A stretch of DNA of 10,765 nucleotides. It comes from an uncultured Clostridia bacterium. Its GTDB lineage: Bacteria > Bacillota > Clostridia > UMGS1883. Position numbers and translations under genes: made by a program. The DNA lies in assembly GCA_947624455.1 (NCBI GenBank), contig CANQKL010000048.1, positions 1 through 10,765 on the forward strand. Direction: 5' to 3'. Positions 6,797 to 10,765 of this stretch are shown in pieces. How positions within the stretch are numbered: position 1 is the first letter of the stretch; every line of letters begins with the position of its first letter. The notes under the pieces are model-generated. The model did no database searches. It saw only the letters and a list, made by a program, of their open reading frames with translations, and was not told the origin of the DNA.

Positions 6797-9700
6797 ATGA
6801 AAAAAGTTGTCTCACTGATAGTCGCTTTGGCTATGGTTGCGGCCCTGACTCCGTCGGTCATGGCCGAGGAGCCGGACGGTTCACTCATCGCCAGCGCCAG
6901 CTTTGACAGCGAGATCGCAGCCGAAACAGGCACGATAACCGCCGCTGGCAGCGGAATAACCGTGGGCGACGGCATACGGGAGAACGCCGCCGTATTACCC
7001 GGCGGGGCCGAAAATTATTTGAAGGTCGCCAGCGCCCAGGGCGCCGACGATCTGCTTGTGGGCAAGGACGCCCTGACCATCGCCTTCTTCGAGAAGCGCG
7101 AGAGCGGCACCTGGCCCCTGTTCATCGCCCCCGACACCAAGGCTCAGGTTCACCTGTCCAGCGAAAATTACATAGGCGTGTTCGACAACGGCAGCGAGCT
7201 TAAGGTCGAACGCTATGTGGGCAGGCGCGACAACAGCGATTCCTCCGTCACCAGCGGCGGCAGCGGCGACAAATACCCCAAGGGCGAGTGGAAGCATATC
7301 GCCGTCGTACTCACCGACGAGTACACCGAGCTGTTCGTCAACGGTAAGAGCGCGGCCCGGGTCGAAAGCGGATCAGCCCTGAGCAAGCTGTTCTCTTCCG
7401 CCTCCTACATCCAGATAGGCCGGGGCAACTGGGGCGCAAACGGCGAGGATTTCAAAGGCTCCATCGACGAGTTCAAGATCTTTGACAGAGTCCTTGACAG
7501 CGACGAGATACTCAGCCTTTCCAAGTACGCCACTCCCATTGAGAAGGTCGCCGCCGCCATCGCCATCGCCGACCCCGACAACGTGACCGGCGATTTGAAG
7601 CTTATTACCGACTACAAGGGCGCGACTATCAAGTGGACCTCCTCCAACCCCGCCGTTATCACCAACGAGGGCAAGGTCACCCGTCCCCTTGAGGATACCC
7701 AGGTGACCCTTACCGCCGAGATCACCAACGACTTGAACGAGACTGACTCGGTGGACTTCGTCGTTACCGTCAGGAGCCAGCTCCAGGCCATTCTTGACGA
7801 AATAGAGATTCACGACGCCAACAACATCCTCGACTCCGTCACCCTCGTGAAGAAGTCCCACGGCGTCGATATAAACTGGACCTCCTCCAACCCCCAGGTA
7901 GTGACCGACAAGGATGAACCCAATCCGGAAAGCCCGGAATACACCATCCCCGCCGGTTACGTCACCCGCGGAAAGGAGGACGTCAAGGTCACTCTCACCG
8001 CTCAGTTCGACTATAACGGCGCGCCTCACACCGAGACCTATGACCTGACCGTTAAGGCCGTCAAGCCCGAGGAGGACAAGGTGGCTTACCTGTACGCCTA
8101 TTTCCGCGGAAATGTGAACGGCGAGAACGAGCATCTGTCCATCCACCTTGCCACCAGCCTTGACGGCTACAACTGGACCGACCTCAACGGCAACTTCCCC
8201 GTAATCGAATCCGACATGGGTACCAAGGCCCTCCGCGACCCCTACATACTCCGCAGCCGCTACGGCGATAAGTTCTATCTGGTCGCCACCGACCTGGACA
8301 CCCAGGACGGCGGCAACTGGGCCAAGTGGAGCCTTGAGGGCAGCAAATACCTGATGGTATGGGCCTCCGAGGATCTGGTACACTGGGGCGATCAGCGCAT
8401 GGTCAAGTTCGCCGACGATAACATCGGCTGCGCCTGGGCGCCCGAGTCCGTCTATGACGTGGACACCGGCGAGTACCTGGTCTATGCCTCCGGTAAGGAT
8501 TTACAGCTAAAGGCTCAGACCGGCAAGGAGCTGGACACCGTTTATGTGGCCCGCACCCGGGACTTCTATTCCTTCAGCGAACCCAAGATGTTCTTTGAAC
8601 CCCTGAAGGACGGCAACCGTGTGCCTGCCATCGACTCCACCATAATTCGGGCCGACGACGGAAAGTATTATCACTTCTATAAAAAAGAGAGCGGCTATAT
8701 CATGATGATGGTCAGCGACCACGCCGCCGGGCCGTACAAGGAAGTTTCCACCTTTGCCACCATTCCCGGCGAGGGTCCCGCGATCTATAAGGTCAACGGC
8801 ACCAACAAGTACGCTCTCTGCGTTGACAATTACAGCAAATATGTGCCTTACCTGACCGACGACATTTCCAGCGGCATTTTCACCAAGAGCGAGGGCGAGG
8901 TCACCATGCCCACCGGCTCCAAGCACGGCGGCATGATACCCATTTCCCAGTCCGAGTATAACGCCCTTTTGGCCGCCTACGGCCCCAAGGACGTTGACGG
9001 GGACGGCGCGGAAGCAATCTACACCCAGGACTTTGAGGGCCAGGTTCAGGGCCTCCAGGGCGGCGCTTCCATAACCGAGGACGCCGATAAGGGCGGCAAA
9101 GTGCTTACCCTTGACGGGGTGGACGGCTACTTCCAGTTCCCTGAAAAGCTCTTTGACCGCCGGGACACCTACACTCTGCTTATGGACGTCAACAGCGACA
9201 TGGCTGACGACGACGCTTTCTTCACCTTCGCTCTGGGCCAGGGCGACAACACCGATCACTACCTGTTCTTCCGGGCCAGGAAGAGCCAGCTGCGGGTTGC
9301 CGAAACCGTTTACGGCTGGAAGCACGAGCGGGACGCCGCGGTTACCGGCAACGGCATCGCCGGTAATTGGGCGAGGATAGCCCTTGTGGTAAAGCCCGGC
9401 TATCTTGCCATTTACAAGGACGGCGTCCTCGTGGCGGAGAACACCGACGCTCATGTGGGCGAAGGGGACCTGCTCGGCGGAAAGTTCACCACCAGCCATT
9501 TGGGCGTGGACGGCCTTGTGGCCTATCTGGGCAAATCCTTCTTCCCCAGCGACAAGTATATGAAGGGTAGCTTTGACGATATCGCCCTTTATAACAGAGC
9601 GCTCAGCCCCGAAGAAATATTGAGCGACGCCACCGGCAGTCTGAGCGATGAGAATATTATAAATGCCGATATCAAGAAGGTGAATATCCCGGCGGTTATC

Positions 9701-10642
9701 CGAAATGATATTACCCTTCCCACCGCTGGCGTCTACGGCAGCTCCATCGTCTGGACCAGCGGCAATGCCGACGTGCTTACCGCCGAGGGCAAGGTCACCC
9801 GTCCCTCCTTTAAGGACGGCGACATACAGGTTGTCTTGACGGCGGTCTATACTAAAGGCACAAAGACCAAGACCGTGCTGTACCCTGTTACCGTCAAGGC
9901 CGCCGACAATGTGTGGCTTTCCACCGACGACTGGAGTACTTACAATTTCGGCCCCGTATCGGGCGACGCGTACATAAGCTTTGACATTACCCCCTACTCT
10001 TTTGACGAAAGCCTCATCGGGATCGCCCCCTCCAACGTGACCCCCGGCAAGTGGGGCGACTATGCGATAGGCGTGCGCACCAACGCCAGCGGCGCGTTTC
10101 AGGCCAATATGGGCGATTCCAACTATACCGGCAGCGTTCCCTACGAGGTCGGAAAGACCTATCACGCCACGATAGTTACCAATACGGCCAAGCAGACCTA
10201 TTCCTTTTACATTACCGACGACCGGGGCGAGACTTCTACGGTGGCCGAGAATATGCCCTACCGTGTCAAGACCGGCTCCGACCTGGCCAAGGTGAACGTT
10301 CGCAGCGGCTATAATGTGGCCGCCGGGCGGTACGCCGTGGAGAACTTTCGGGCGGACGGTTCCGGAGTTCAGGCGGTGTTTTCCCAGGCGGCGGACGGCA
10401 GGGTCAGCTATGTTGTCCGTAACTTCACCTCCAGCGAGGCCAATTTGGATATGTTCGCCGCTTTCTTCAACGGCGACAAGCTCATCAGCGCCAAGCGGCT
10501 GGCCGGGGCTATGAACGCCGGCGAGCAGCGGCTCCTTGAAACTGACATTCCCGAGGGCTGCACCGTGATCAAGTTCCTTACCTGGGAGAGCGATAGCCTG
10601 ATACCCAAGATCGAGGTACTCGCTACGACCCTGGCAAAATAA
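6797..10642 (+). CDS. Secreted multidomain GH43-type glycoside hydrolase (LamG/Ig-like modules)
   Basis: This 1281-residue exported protein probably trims arabinose- or xylose-containing plant polysaccharides outside the cell; the substrate is not determinable here. Residues 1-23 are a signal peptide (MKK, hydrophobic core, cleavage probably after VMA). Then follow a LamG/concanavalin-like domain (about 29-242) and two atrophied Ig-like modules (245-326 and 327-424) with the WTSSNP...VTR pattern. The GH43 five-bladed propeller covers about 429-733. Candidate active-site residues are Asp481 in RDPY (base), Glu550 in WAPE (site of the pKa-modulating acid) and Glu659 in GEGP (acid), with IDST at 612-615 in the central blade. 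DVDGDG at about 732-737 looks like a lone Ca2+ loop. A second LamG (738-947), a third Ig-like module (948-1034) and an unassigned C-terminal region (1037-1281) follow. No sortase motif, SLH repeats or paired dockerin is seen, so it is probably released. GGA at 6785-6787 precedes the ATG by 9 nt. It has its own promoter with flanking dyads. Residue roles are assigned by motif only. Confidence 0.9.
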   Translation: MKKVVSLIVALAMVAALTPSVMAEEPDGSLIASASFDSEIAAETGTITAAGSGITVGDGIRENAAVLPGGAENYLKVASAQGADDLLVGKDALTIAFFEKRESGTWPLFIAPDTKAQVHLSSENYIGVFDNGSELKVERYVGRRDNSDSSVTSGGSGDKYPKGEWKHIAVVLTDEYTELFVNGKSAARVESGSALSKLFSSASYIQIGRGNWGANGEDFKGSIDEFKIFDRVLDSDEILSLSKYATPIEKVAAAIAIADPDNVTGDLKLITDYKGATIKWTSSNPAVITNEGKVTRPLEDTQVTLTAEITNDLNETDSVDFVVTVRSQLQAILDEIEIHDANNILDSVTLVKKSHGVDINWTSSNPQVVTDKDEPNPESPEYTIPAGYVTRGKEDVKVTLTAQFDYNGAPHTETYDLTVKAVKPEEDKVAYLYAYFRGNVNGENEHLSIHLATSLDGYNWTDLNGNFPVIESDMGTKALRDPYILRSRYGDKFYLVATDLDTQDGGNWAKWSLEGSKYLMVWASEDLVHWGDQRMVKFADDNIGCAWAPESVYDVDTGEYLVYASGKDLQLKAQTGKELDTVYVARTRDFYSFSEPKMFFEPLKDGNRVPAIDSTIIRADDGKYYHFYKKESGYIMMMVSDHAAGPYKEVSTFATIPGEGPAIYKVNGTNKYALCVDNYSKYVPYLTDDISSGIFTKSEGEVTMPTGSKHGGMIPISQSEYNALLAAYGPKDVDGDGAEAIYTQDFEGQVQGLQGGASITEDADKGGKVLTLDGVDGYFQFPEKLFDRRDTYTLLMDVNSDMADDDAFFTFALGQGDNTDHYLFFRARKSQLRVAETVYGWKHERDAAVTGNGIAGNWARIALVVKPGYLAIYKDGVLVAENTDAHVGEGDLLGGKFTTSHLGVDGLVAYLGKSFFPSDKYMKGSFDDIALYNRALSPEEILSDATGSLSDENIINADIKKVNIPAVIRNDITLPTAGVYGSSIVWTSGNADVLTAEGKVTRPSFKDGDIQVVLTAVYTKGTKTKTVLYPVTVKAADNVWLSTDDWSTYNFGPVSGDAYISFDITPYSFDESLIGIAPSNVTPGKWGDYAIGVRTNASGAFQANMGDSNYTGSVPYEVGKTYHATIVTNTAKQTYSFYITDDRGETSTVAENMPYRVKTGSDLAKVNVRSGYNVAAGRYAVENFRADGSGVQAVFSQAADGRVSYVVRNFTSSEANLDMFAAFFNGDKLISAKRLAGAMNAGEQRLLETDIPEGCTVIKFLTWESDSLIPKIEVLATTLAK

Positions 10643-10700
10643 ACATCAGGGGCTGTAAAAAATGGCGCAGACCTGCGTCGTCGCAAGCTCGGTATCGCAA

Positions 10701-10723
10701 GTTTCGATTTAAAAAATCGAAAC
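10701..10723 (+). repeat. Perfect 10-bp inverted repeat after the GH43 gene
   Basis: GTTTCGATTT (10701-10710) and AAATCGAAAC (10714-10723) pair perfectly around an AAA loop. No T-tract follows on the + strand, so it is not a standard intrinsic terminator for the hydrolase gene. It sits in the non-coding tail 10643-10765, which has an odd, repeat-like look and no credible gene. It may belong to an interspersed palindromic element or be a stabilising 3' hairpin. Confidence 0.6.
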
Positions 10724-10765
10724 ACGGCTTACCTCGCTGCTCCTCCTTTTCCCCACAAAATCGGC

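Noticed and set aside
8990..9012. DVDGDG as a dockerin
   Set aside because: Only one loop is present, in a linker between GH43 and LamG. A dockerin needs two about 20-residue Ca2+ repeats and usually sits at a terminus.
8507..10165. 552-codon minus-strand open frame inside the GH43 gene
   Set aside because: It is a Val/Gly/Ala-rich shadow of GC-rich coding DNA. It has no motif or start context, while the + strand frame has clear domains throughout.
10408..10725. Minus-strand frame of 105 codons starting at the 3' hairpin
   Set aside because: It runs antisense into the GH43 coding region. Its only possible RBS is about 15 nt from a GTG, and the start lies in the inverted repeat. It is probably an artefact of a repeat-like sequence.

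Overview
The window looks like a chromosomal segment from a GC-rich Clostridia-type Firmicute, plausibly a gut or plant-polysaccharide-degrading member of the Oscillospiraceae or a related group. The evidence is strong AGGAG-type ribosome binding sites, sigma-A promoters (TTGACA/TTGAAA, 17-bp spacers), a perfect CIRCE heat-shock operator, and a large secreted LamG/Ig/GH43 enzyme. The lineage is an inference, not a demonstrated placement. All genes are on the + strand.

Region 1 (2-735) is the 3' part of a CaCA-family sodium/calcium antiporter gene. It is cut by the window edge and carries a single-base frameshift at about 346-349, so it reads as two open frames that together make one continuous protein.

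Region 2 (752-6653) looks like one transcription unit. A consensus promoter is followed by a perfect CIRCE operator over the expected start site. Then come htpG (bacterial Hsp90), sbcD and sbcC. htpG and sbcD are 19 bp apart, sbcD and sbcC overlap by 4 bp (ATGA), and no terminator is visible between them. As written, HrcA would control both the chaperone and, by read-through, the Mre11/Rad50-type DNA-end-processing nuclease SbcCD.

Region 3 (6654-6796) is an AT-rich intergenic stretch with a strong extended -10 promoter. An imperfect long dyad lies upstream of the promoter and touches its -35, and a perfect 15-bp palindrome lies just after the predicted start site. These look like operator sites for a carbohydrate-responsive regulator not encoded in the window.

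Region 4 (6797-10642) is one 1281-residue secreted enzyme: signal peptide, LamG, two atrophied bacterial Ig-like modules, a GH43-type five-bladed propeller, a second LamG, a third Ig-like module and an unassigned C-terminal region. The last 123 bases hold a perfect 10-bp hairpin in a stretch that may be an interspersed repeat.

Most of the content is recognisable core or accessory biology. The points most worth a second look are the HrcA-type control of an htpG-sbcDC unit, the paired dyads at the GH43 promoter, and the frameshifted antiporter. I see no clear evidence of a wholly new system.
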